From positions 38,848,044 to 38,912,043 of the forward strand of contig NC_072897.1 of NCBI RefSeq assembly GCF_027943255.1: 64,000 nt of DNA, given 5' to 3'. The position numbers and the translations under genes are program-made. The notes under the pieces were generated by a model. That model worked only from the letters and a program-made list of their open reading frames with translations. It made no database searches and had not been told where the DNA came from. Positions 9,938 to 18,136 of the stretch are shown here, one piece after another; within the stretch, counting starts at the first letter, position 1; each line of letters begins with the position of its first letter. The DNA is from Anastrepha obliqua (taxonomy: Eukaryota > Arthropoda > Insecta > Diptera > Tephritidae).

Positions 9938-10606
9938 CTAGCAAATTAATTTAGAATGACTAGGATACTTTGTAATCTCATCGATTTCGCACTCTAGTTG
10001 TTCTCGAACAGCGTCTTCGACTGTTAGTTCATTGGCAAAGCGACGTAAGTATTGTCGCTGATTTAAAACTGGTAATGAATTGGTAGATCGATTGATTTCA
10101 TTTGCCAGGCTTTCACCTTTCAGACAAAGCCTGCGCAATTCTGCTATGGAATTTATTTGCACATCTAACAATTGTTGTCGCACCCGAGGTCTTAAATTAT
10201 GTTGCAAAATTTCTACCAGTTCGATTTCGGGCAAAGGGGATTGTAATGATTCAGCAATTTTAAGAACTGCATTTCTAAAATCATCAAAACTTTCGATAGC
10301 CCCTTGTTTTCTATTGCGGACTAGTTCTTTAATTTCAAAATCGCTTCTGTGTTGTTGAAAATTGGTACGCAATGCTTGGCAAAGTGAAGGCCAGGTGACA
10401 CGTTCAACTGAGCGACGATATCTCCAATACCAATCCTTTGCTTCATTGATAAATAGACTTTGCACATGCTCACACAGTAAATTAAAATTTCCCCCTAACG
10501 TGTCGATCACTTGACACTCAATGCGGTATAAAAAGCTATCTACTGCTAACTTTGATGAGCCGTCAAATTTTATATCCCAGTTGGATATTAATTGGGCTAT
10601 TCTATA
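9938..10606 (-). pseudogene. Gypsy-B Gag capsid region
   Basis: Gag lies in the -1 frame relative to the RING ORF and overlaps it by 10 nt. It opens with an ISNWDIKFDG stretch typical of this gypsy Gag group. A helical capsid follows (LCEHVQSLFINEAKDWYWRY, RVTWPSLCQALRTNF, SFDDFRNAVLKIAE, RVRQQLLDVQINSIAELR). The frame ends at a TAG inside the first zinc knuckle (the codon after IC). The downstream residues CKTEGHRYFDC and CYGCGTP lie beyond the stop. No ATG fits well at the start, which supports read-in from the RING ORF before a 1-nt change. Internal region 2 lacks this stop but has a different lesion. Confidence 0.85.
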
Positions 10607-11313
10607 TTACCTGAGTTGGGAACATTAGACATGTCACTGAATCGTAAATTATCAATATTCCTGTGAAAATTTTGGTTAGAATTGTTTGCTAAATTCGGAA
10701 TATCTCTAGGCCAAAAAGGAGTTGAGTTATCCTGATGTGTATTCGGTTGGTGAACGTTCACATTTGGACTGATGTTAGCTGCAGGTTGAGATGATTGACC
10801 ATTTAGATTTAATCGACCTAATATGTTTGCCACGGTATTTTCGAGGTTCTCTTCAATTAGCTGTGAAACACGATTTTCCAAATCGTTGAAAAGAGTTGCC
10901 TGTCGCGCTGATATCACGGCGGTTACAATATTCCGTACTCGGTTATCTTCCTCATTGGAGCTGGTATTGCCATCTTGTGTATTGGGAACAGGTAAGCTTG
11001 CTGCACCATCAGAGCGATGTTCTTCATTACGTTCCGCAGAAGGCAATTCTAAGTCTCTAATAGGATTGTCTGATCGAAAAGCTCTAGCCCTAGTACGCGC
11101 ACCAGTATTTTGTGAAAAATCTCTGCTATTATATTTGGCATGGCACTGTGGACAAGACGTGTTTCTTTTAAGCCAGGTTAAAAGACATGATCGGTGGAAA
11201 CGATGGGAACAAACTGTCATTAAAATATCATCGCGTTCTGAAAAGCTGACTTTGCATATTGTGCACACATTAGCCTGTGGTGGCAAATGCTCATTACTAT
11301 GACGCAAGAACAT
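10597..11313 (-). CDS. Gypsy-B RING-H2 finger ORF upstream of Gag
   Basis: 238 codons from ATG at 11313. Residues 17-57 form a complete RING-H2 zinc finger: Cys17, Cys20, Cys35, His37, His40, Cys43, Cys54, Cys57, with spacing C-x2-C-x14-C-x-H-x2-H-x2-C-x10-C-x2-C. The hydrophobic residue after Cys17 (Ile19), Trp47 and Pro55 match positions that contact E2 enzymes in known RING ligases, so ubiquitin-ligase activity is plausible. Residues about 75-125 are polar and disordered-looking. Residues 125-165 could form a helix or coiled coil (RQATLFNDLENRVSQLIEEN). The tail is Asn/Pro rich. It stops 10 nt into the Gag frame, so the ancestral protein was probably a RING-Gag fusion. All three window copies have the same stop. 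Role and origin are inferred. Confidence 0.85.
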   Translation of the reverse strand: MFLRHSNEHLPPQANVCTICKVSFSERDDILMTVCSHRFHRSCLLTWLKRNTSCPQCHAKYNSRDFSQNTGARTRARAFRSDNPIRDLELPSAERNEEHRSDGAASLPVPNTQDGNTSSNEEDNRVRNIVTAVISARQATLFNDLENRVSQLIEENLENTVANILGRLNLNGQSSQPAANISPNVNVHQPNTHQDNSTPFWPRDIPNLANNSNQNFHRNIDNLRFSDMSNVPNSGNIE

Positions 11314-11801
11314 TTTGAGAAAAAAAAAATGTAATATATTGACGACAAAAAAAAAATAGTACTAATTCCAAAATTTCCAAAAAAAAAAATTCGATTCAAT
11401 TTAATTACGCAGTCTCGTATAGAAACTAAACAAATAAAAATTTAAAAAGAATATACGGGATAAGTGGTACACACTCAATCAAATTTGATGATACCCTGTA
11501 TTGAAAAAAAAAGAAATTTACTAAACTATAAATCCAAAAATATTATGATAAATCCAAAGACGATTATTTAAAAAAAAAACAAAAATCAAAACTATTCTTG
11601 AAAAGCTATAAATAAGTAGGTTGCAAAAAAAAATCCTGTATCAACTTGCTTTAATCAAAAGCAAAAAAAAAATCAAGTATTTATATATGAAAAATAACTG
11701 AAATGGTCTAATTCATCGGTCGTGTGATGATCTGGTTGGCTTAAGAGATCCTAGGCTAGAGTAAAGTAGGTAGTCAGTATGTTGGCAAAAAAAAACACAA
11801 A
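11314..11801 (-). other. Gypsy-B untranslated leader, part
   Basis: AT-rich sequence with several A8-A9 runs between the RING ORF and the Helitron. It is the 5' leader on the minus strand; it continues after the Helitron only in the right copy (54654-55229). No gene seen. Confidence 0.8.
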
Positions 11802-12147
11802 TCTATACTAATATTATAAAGAGGAAAACTTTGTTTGTTTGTTTGTAACGAATAGGCTCAAAAACTACTGGACCGATTTTAAAAATTCTTTCACCATTCG
11901 AAAACTACATTATCCAGGAGTAACATGGATTACATTTTATTTTGGAAAAAATAGGGTTCCGTAAGATATTTGGATTTTTCGGACACAAACTGAAAAAAAT
12001 CTTATATATAAGATAAAGTCAACTTTTTGTGTGTGTTCGCTAACCGGCCGTGTCTGCACCGAATTAAACCAAACTTACACACATAGTTAAGAAGGTATTG
12101 AAGATGGTTTCCGTATAGTTTGGATACCTATTGGTGGATAGGGCTCG

Positions 12148-13530
12148 AGATATAGGTCAAAACGTGGACCCGGGTAACCTTCGGATGTGTATGTACAATA
12201 TGGGTATCAAATGGAAGCTGTTGGTGAATGCTTTAGTTCAGAGTATTTTTCATGCCGCTCCGTGACTAGGGTCTCGAGATAGAGACCAAAACGTGGACCC
12301 TAGAATGTGTATGTACAATATGGGTATCAAATGGAAGCTGTTGGTGAATGCTTTAGTACAGAGTATTTTTCATGCCGCTCCGTGACTGGGGTCTCGAGAT
12401 ATAGGTCAAAACGTGGACCCGGGTAACCTTTGGATGTGTATGTACAATATGGGTACCAAATGGAAGCTGTTGGGGAATGCTTTAGTTCAGAGTATTTCCA
12501 TCCGCTCCGTGACTAGGGTCTCGAGATAGAGACCAAAACGTGGACCCTAGAATGTGTTTGTACAATACGGATATCAAATGAAAGCTGTTGATAAGTGCTT
12601 TAATACGGGGTAATTTTCATACCTATTGATGACTGGGATCTGGAGATATATGCCAAAACGTGGACCCGCCGTGTCTTTGCACCGAATTAAACCAAACTTA
12701 CACACATTGTTAAGGAGGTATTGAAGATGGTTTCCGTATAGTTTGGATACCTATTGGTAGAAAGGGTCTCGAGATATAGGTCAAAACGTGGACCCGGGTA
12801 ACCTTTGGATGTGTATGTACAATATGGGTATCAAATGGAAGCTGTTGGTGAATGCTTTAGTTCAGAGTATTTCCATCCGCTCCGTGACTAGGGTCTCGAG
12901 ATAGAGACCAAATCGTGGACCCTAGAATGTATTTGTACAATATGGGTATCAAATGAATGCTGTTGATAAGTGCTTTAATACGGGGTAATTTTCATACCTA
13001 TTGATGACTAGGGTCTCGAGATATAGGTCAAAACGTGGACCCGGCTAACCTTCGGACGTGTATGTACAATATAGGTATCAAATGAAAGCTGTTGATAAGT
13101 GCTTTAATACGGGGTAATTTTCATACCTATTGATGACTAGGGTCTCGAGATATAGGTCAAAACGTGGACCCGGGTAACCTTAGGACGTGTATGTACAATA
13201 TGGGTATCAAATGGAAGCTGTTGGTAAATGCTTTAGTTCAGAGTATTTTTCATGCCGCTCCGTGACTAGGATCTCGAGATAGAGACCAAAACGTGGAGCC
13301 TAGAATGTGTTTGTACAATATGGATATCAAATTGAAGCTGTTGGTGAATGCCTTAGTACAGAGTATTTTTCATGCCGCTACGTGACTGGGGTCTCGAGAT
13401 ATAGGTCAAAACGTGGACCCGGGTAACCTTTGGTTGTGTATGTACAATATAGGTATCAAATGAAAGCTGTTGATAAGTGCTTTAATACGGGGTAATTTTC
13501 ATACCTATTGATGACTAGGGTCTCGAAATA
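12148..13530 (+). repeat. Helitron minisatellite, alternating 120- and 128-bp units
   Basis: Units begin near GTCTCGAGATA. Observed starts 12271, 12391, 12518, 12638, 12765, 12893, 13013 and 13142 give spacings of about 120 and 127-129 bp in alternation. The longer unit carries CCCGGGTAACCTT, the shorter one CCCTAGAATG, so the true period is a dimer of about 248 bp. A longer block containing CCGTGTCTTTGCACCGAATT recurs near 12665 and 13550. Confidence 0.85.
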
Positions 13531-13599
13531 TATGCCAAAACGTGGACCCGCCGTGTCTTTGCACCGAATTAAACCAAACTTATGCACATTGTTAAGTAA

Positions 13600-13810
13600 G
13601 TATTGAAAATGGGTTTCGTAAAGTTTGGTTGTAATTCGGAGCAGTGGCAACGGGTACAGCGTTCTTTTGAGCCAGCCATAATGTCGCTTACTTTTTTAAC
13701 GCTTGGGGCGGAACTGAACTGTCAAATTGACAGTGTTAGTTACAATGTGTCAATATTTCTTTCTGATTTGGATGCCATATGGAAAAAACGTAAGTGCAAC
13801 ATGTAAAAAT
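13600..13810 (+). other. Conserved Helitron 3' segment resembling a captured 5' exon
   Basis: Single-copy sequence after the minisatellite, kept in every Helitron of the window. It reads openly from an ATG at 13609, has a near-palindrome ACTGTCAAATTGACAGT, and ends at AAACGTAAGT, a good splice donor. It could be a captured promoter and first exon of a host gene, but chance cannot be excluded. The reverse-strand 64-codon ORF here is not supported. Confidence 0.35.
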
Positions 13811-14309
13811 TGTTTGTGAATTTTTTTGGAGTGGATTTTGGAACAGTGAATAATTTCTTACGAAATTTGAGAATTTAATGTGAAATCCGAATGAAATTAT
13901 GTGTTCGTGGAAAAAACAATTTTTTTCGTTTTTTTTTTTTTTAAATATAAATGGATAATGGTTAAAAAAGCTCCAATGCTTAATAAAACATATAAATTGA
14001 AACGAAAAATTCATGGATGATCAGGAAAAAAGACGATTGTTTATTCATATGCGTTGATTTGAAATTTAAAAACAATCTTCTTTTTTCTTGATTTTCAATT
14101 TATATTTTATATTTACTCAAAAACAAATAGAAAAACAAAAAATAGCGTTTATGCCAAAGCGCTTGAATAAAGAATAAAGAAATAAATAATATGAAAACCA
14201 TATATTTTCTGTTCTAAACCATATCTATTCTATTTTAGTGTGCCCAGCGAAGGGGGCCGGTTTTGCTAGTATTATATATGGAGAGATAACAATAAATTAA
14301 TTTACTTAC

Positions 14310-14451
14310 CCAAGTTTAGAGTTGGAACCGCTCCATTCTTAAAATATTTTGGTCCCACGGCATCCTTCTCAAAATGTTTATTGCATACAAATGAATTATG
14401 CATTGGTATTTGCATTGAGGGTGAGATCCGTCTGCCATAGAATCTGCCAAT
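14310..14451 (-). pseudogene. THAP-like zinc finger exon, 3' half
   Basis: Minus-strand open stretch of about 47 codons ending at a splice donor (GTAAGT complement at 14304-14309). It reads SFVCNKHFEKDAV and then KNGAVPTLNL. The CxxHF pair and the AVPT ending are hallmarks of the second half of a THAP domain, the C2CH DNA-binding module of P-element transposases and many host proteins. The N-terminal half (the first Cys pair and Trp) is absent: an in-frame stop lies at 14452 and a LINE fragment follows. The next exon would lie to the left, which is now the Gypsy-B/Helitron block. It could be a host THAP gene or a P-like transposon; I cannot tell which. Confidence 0.5.
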
Positions 14452-14479
14452 TTATTTGCTGATTTTTTTGCTCTAATTT

Positions 14480-15990
14480 TCAACCCGACTTAGACTCCGA
14501 TTCTAGTTTGCCCTCTAATAGTTTTTCACCTCTCAATTTTGGGACTTTGTGCCTATCTGTTACTGATGTCGTCAAGGGTATTATGAAGCTCAAGTCTACA
14601 ACGAAAACTGACTCGGATGGCCTCTCGGGCATTTTGCTGAAGAACTGCTTGTGTCTCGCTGAGCCTCTTACAATTATATTTAATAAATCGTTGTCCTCTG
14701 GTATCTTTGTTGACGACTGGAAATTTACTTCCGTTACGCCTATATTTAAGAGTGGAAATAAAAACGATGTTAGCAATTACAGACCGATTTGGAAGCTTTC
14801 GTCTATCTCAAAACTTTTTGAGATAACAGTGAATGATAAGTTATATTTTGCTGTCAAAGGCCTAATATCTACTAACCAGCATGGTTTCGTTGCAAGTCGC
14901 TCCACTGTCACTAATTTGTCTATTTTCAATGATGCATTTCAGCCTTCCAGAACAGATCTCAAGTTGATGCAATTTATACAGACTTCTCTAAAGCGTTTGA
15001 CAAAGTATCCCACCGAATACTCTTGTCGAAGCTTGCATCATTGGGTATACGTTTTTGTCGTGGATCAAATCATATTTGTCCAACAGGCACTGCGTTGTAG
15101 CCGTTGATAATACGACATCCCGACATCCCGACTCTGAAAAGTTGCAAACCGACTTGCACAATGTCCGGAACTGGTGCTATTTAAACCGTTTGTCACTAAA
15201 TATTAGCAAATGCTTTCACGTAAAATATGCTAAATCAAACAATACTTTACATACTTCGTATAGTATTGCTGGCTTACCTTTGCAATCCGTTGAGGAAATT
15301 AAAGACTTAGGCGTTATTTTCGACTCTAAACTGAATTTCACCAGCCATGTTAACCACGTCATAAGACGATCATATGCGATGCTAGCATTCGTACGCCGAA
15401 ATTATTCTGCATTTACCAACCCACACACTCTCAAAACATTGTATTGTGCTTTTGTTAGATCAAGATTAGAGTATGCCGCTATTATTTGGAGACCGTACCA
15501 AATAGGTCTGTCTAATCGGATTGAGAGAGTTCAGAAAGTATTTCTTCGTTTTGCGCTCCGATCTTTAAACTTTTCTGAACCTGTACCATCGTACCGCTCT
15601 CGATGTTTATTGATTGACTTAAAACCACTTGATAGCAGACGATCTATCGTGCTCTTTTATTATTCGTATCATTTCTGGATCTATTGATTGTCCTTCCCTT
15701 TTAAGTAAAATTCAATTTAATATACCCAATATGAGGCTCCGACAGTACGAAACCTTTAAAATTGGCTTCTCGAGAACCAACTGTTGGGTGAATGCTCCGA
15801 TTCCTAGGGCATGTGCAGATTTAAATATGTTTTTCAATTCTTCTGGTGCTGATTTTACATGGCATCTTAGTCAATCATCTTAAATCGTTCTTTTCTTAGC
15901 AACTGCTAAACTATTGTACATTAGCTTAATATAGTCTGTAAGAATGTATCCATTCAAAGACAATAAATAAATAAATAAAATAAATAAAAA
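14480..15990 (+). pseudogene. Jockey/CR1-like LINE reverse transcriptase, decayed
   Basis: 5'-truncated non-LTR retrotransposon. Early RT blocks are readable: TDSDGLSGILLKNC, DDWKFTSVTPIFKSGNK, SNYRPI and NQHGFVASRSTVTNL. Frameshifts follow before TDFSKAFDKVSH and WIKSYLSNRHCVVAVD. The stretch that should carry the catalytic [YF]ADD is missing: sequence jumps at a duplicated GACATCCC near 15117-15130 to LQTDLHNVRNWCYLNRLSLN. The C-terminal thumb and tail run to a stop at 15881. The element ends in (TAAA)n at about 15963-15990, typical of a simple-repeat LINE tail. The clade call is from motif style only. Inactive. Confidence 0.8.
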
Positions 15991-16695
15991 AATGCATTCA
16001 TAGGCGCAGCTGTAGCGGCCTTGATTATTTACCCGCGACAGCGCTGAACAGTTCAAATATTAAAAAGCACAACAGAAACAAATTCATTGATAAGTTCGAG
16101 CTCATACATAGGTATATCTACGAGTAAAGTACTTTCATTCATAAAACGAGCCGCCATATGCCAATTTTCTGGACCATTCGAGAATAGTCAACATTGGAAT
16201 ATTTCGCTTTGAATTATTTGCCAATATTTGGTAAATCTTGAATTTTTGTCATGTCAAATGGTCGCGGCTCCGTACATATGTAAGCATCAATATATGTATG
16301 TAAATACGTCTTTCTAAATGCTCGACAACCGCAGTTGCTGTGCGTCAAATGCGCGCATGAGCATACAGCAAGTTGCAGAAAACAACATAATCAGCTTTAA
16401 AAAAAAGTTCTGTGTCAGACATTTCAATACTAGGAGAAAATTTCGAAATAATTATTTTATGTTCGCTGATAGTAGGTAAATAGTTAATTAGTATATTACT
16501 TTACGTACATATCTAGTTCTTGAATTGATAAAAAGTGCATAAAAACATATGCATGTATCTGCAAGGTTAGAAACTTATAATATGTTCACATATAAGTAGA
16601 TGATCTAGTTTTTCGCGCTTAACTCAAAATCTGTAATTAAAAAGCGCGATTTCCCATACAAAATTTCTCTCCCAAAATTTGAGATAATAAAATAA
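15991..16695. other. Unassigned AT-rich DNA
   Basis: Between the LINE tail and the probable Helitron start. It contains short TATGTA microsatellite runs. I see no ORF, RNA gene or repeat shared with the rest of the window. Confidence 0.5.
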
Positions 16696-17011
16696 TCCTA
16701 GATAATAACAATACTTTTCGACATACAGCCCTGTGTTATCGATAATTATTATTACGAATGTAAGGAGAAACATCTTAGCTTAGAACCAGCAGACGGACAT
16801 AGGATACTTTTTATCCCATTCGAACGCGTTTCCGTGAAGTCACTATAAAATGTGGTATAACAAAAACGCATCTGATATGGAATGACAAAACGCAAATGAC
16901 AGCTAAACGTAATTTTGTCTATGGTTAACTAGAAAATTTGATAATATAAATTTTGTCAGAAATATATATATAATCACATTAATTTGTATTCTCTTTGAAT
17001 CATCATTATCA

Positions 17012-17478
17012 ATGCCGCGACCAAGGCGATCGAATCTTTCCCGACAAAGCCGTAATGCAAGAAGGATACGAAACATTGCGAATGAAAGGACTGAAGAAGC
17101 GCAAGGAATTGCCCGTGAAGAGCGCCGCGTTAGTATGGCTCGACTTCGTTCTTCTCAATCACAAGAACAAAGCGAGGCAGCCCGTGAAACGGCTCGGTTG
17201 GTAATGCGAAATCGTCGAGCGAATAACAGAGATCAACAAGTAGATCATTTTCGACGCACAAGAAGAGAATTATCAAGTACTGATTTGAATCGAGCAGCGT
17301 TTCGATATGATTGCAACACTGATTACTGCTTGCATCCTAGCGTTTGCATTGGGCCCATGAACGTTGTTTGCGAGTATTTTGGCGCATTGAAGTTTTCCGG
17401 AGAAACGCCCGCATTGTGCTGCTTTAGTGGAAGAGTGAAATTGCCATTATTGGCTTTTTTGGAGGCGCAATGCTTTTA
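17012..17478 (+). pseudogene. Helitron Rep-helicase, N-terminal part fused to helicase fragment
   Basis: ATG at 17012 starts MPRPRRSNLSRQSRNARRI, a basic N-terminus. A Gln/Glu/Arg-rich segment follows, then the Helitron N-terminal zinc region HPSVCIGPMNVVCEYFGALK and CCFSGRVKLP. About 9 codons later a different frame encodes GGAMLLL, which belongs to the helicase, so several kilobases (Rep HUH domain and most of the helicase) are deleted between them. The helicase frame continues after the Gypsy-B array at 62093 with VDFRQTLPVIP. The Helitron was therefore already a deletion derivative, or the deletion happened separately. Confidence 0.8.
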
Positions 17479-17482
17479 CTGT
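17479..17482. repeat. Target duplication of the whole Gypsy-B array, left
   Basis: CTGT here and again at 62087-62090. It directly abuts TGTTATG (LTR1 start) on this side and GTACA (LTR3 end) on the other. The 4-bp duplication spans helicase codons of the host Helitron. Confidence 0.85.
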
Positions 17483-18136
17483 TGTTATGTGACCATAGGT
17501 GATTTCTGGTAGGCTTGCTTGTGGTGATGGTCTGTCACTGCGCCGTGTGCACTCGCTTGTGTCCCGGAGCTTCAGTATGTGGGTTCGGAAACGCAGCAGC
17601 AGAGCCAAGCTACCATCATAACTATCGCCACACTAGATAAACTAAATAAATTGCACACGGAGAAAATTAGAAACTGCCAACATACGTAACTTCCACCTAC
17701 AGTCCTAAAAGGCCTAGGAATCCTTAAGCCTGGCAGCGCATGTGAATGTCGTGTGGCTGCTCTATACCCACCCTACCTTGGCTTTGTAGATGTAAATAAA
17801 GCCCCATTAGATCATCTACACTTCCTCCGAAATCAGACCAAAATTATGAAAAAATCTAGTAAATCATTTTCATTACAATATTTATTAACAAATTATCAAA
17901 ATTATCAAAAATAAGTATATTTTAAACAATGGCGTACTAACATTATTTTGTGGGTGTACATTAACTTACTAAAACTGCCCTACCTCAACATTTTCTTTAA
18001 TATATGTATGTGGTCATTAACCCGAAAAAAAAATATATTAAATAATCTTCAAAGTATGTATATAAGGAAACAAAAGGAACGAAATGGAATAACCGAAAAT
18101 ATCAAAGTAAGTATACGTACGTATGGATGTACATTA

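Larger units (their letters stand above)
6925..11801 (-). mobile_element. Gypsy-B internal region, left copy, broken by Gypsy-A
   Basis: Minus-strand Ty3/gypsy internal region from its integrase (interrupted at 6925 by Gypsy-A) through RT, protease, Gag and a RING ORF to the leader, where a Helitron interrupts at 11802. It is the same as internal region 3 (47309-52185) and very similar to internal region 2 (22381-27296). Its LTRs are not present in this block. Confidence 0.92.
1..14269. repeat. 14.27-kb duplicated block, left copy
   Basis: This block repeats 40385-54653 in the same orientation with a constant offset of 40384. All recognisable genes translate identically and no indel shifts the offset. 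The one difference I noticed is T at 14261 where the other copy has G. The left end is cut by the window edge. The right end coincides with the 3' CTAG terminus of a Helitron at 14269, after which the two copies diverge completely. Both a very recent duplication and an assembly duplication would look like this. Confidence 0.93.
11802..14269 (+). mobile_element. Non-autonomous Helitron in Gypsy-B leader (left copy)
   Basis: It starts TCTATACTAATATTATAAAG after an A and ends GCTAG before a T, the A^T insertion and TC...CTAR ends of Helitrons. The empty site is visible at 27296/27297 in internal region 2. A GC-rich hairpin (GCCC...GGGC) precedes the end by about 11 nt. The core is a minisatellite. 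No Rep or helicase is encoded, so it depends on an autonomous Helitron. After 14269 the flank is not Gypsy-B, unlike the right copy. Confidence 0.9.
16696..17482 (+). mobile_element. Host Helitron, 5' part
   Basis: Left piece of the Helitron into which the Gypsy-B array inserted; the right piece is 62087-63133. The 5' end is uncertain. I propose TCCTAGATAATAACAATAC at 16696 after an A, because Helitrons start TC after A. The leader includes GGATACTTTTTATCCC, a stretch I associate with insect Helitron leaders. The coding N-terminus starts at 17012. Confidence 0.6.

Noticed and set aside
10823..11302. 159-codon + strand ORF opposite the RING ORF
   Set aside because: Antisense shadow. The RING ligands are on the minus strand.
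12148..13530. Regularly spaced repeats resembling a CRISPR array
   Set aside because: Units are 120-128 bp and continuous without unique spacers, in a eukaryotic Helitron. It is a minisatellite.
13456..13650. 64-codon minus-strand ORF repeated at 19824, 36258, 53840 and, in the reversed Helitron, 59915
   Set aside because: It spans minisatellite and Helitron 3' DNA. Its conservation follows from the repeat being conserved, and it has no domain or codon-level signal.
15991..16695. Upstream half of the THAP domain on minus
   Set aside because: No Cys-x-x-Cys followed by the expected Trp was found in any minus frame of this stretch.
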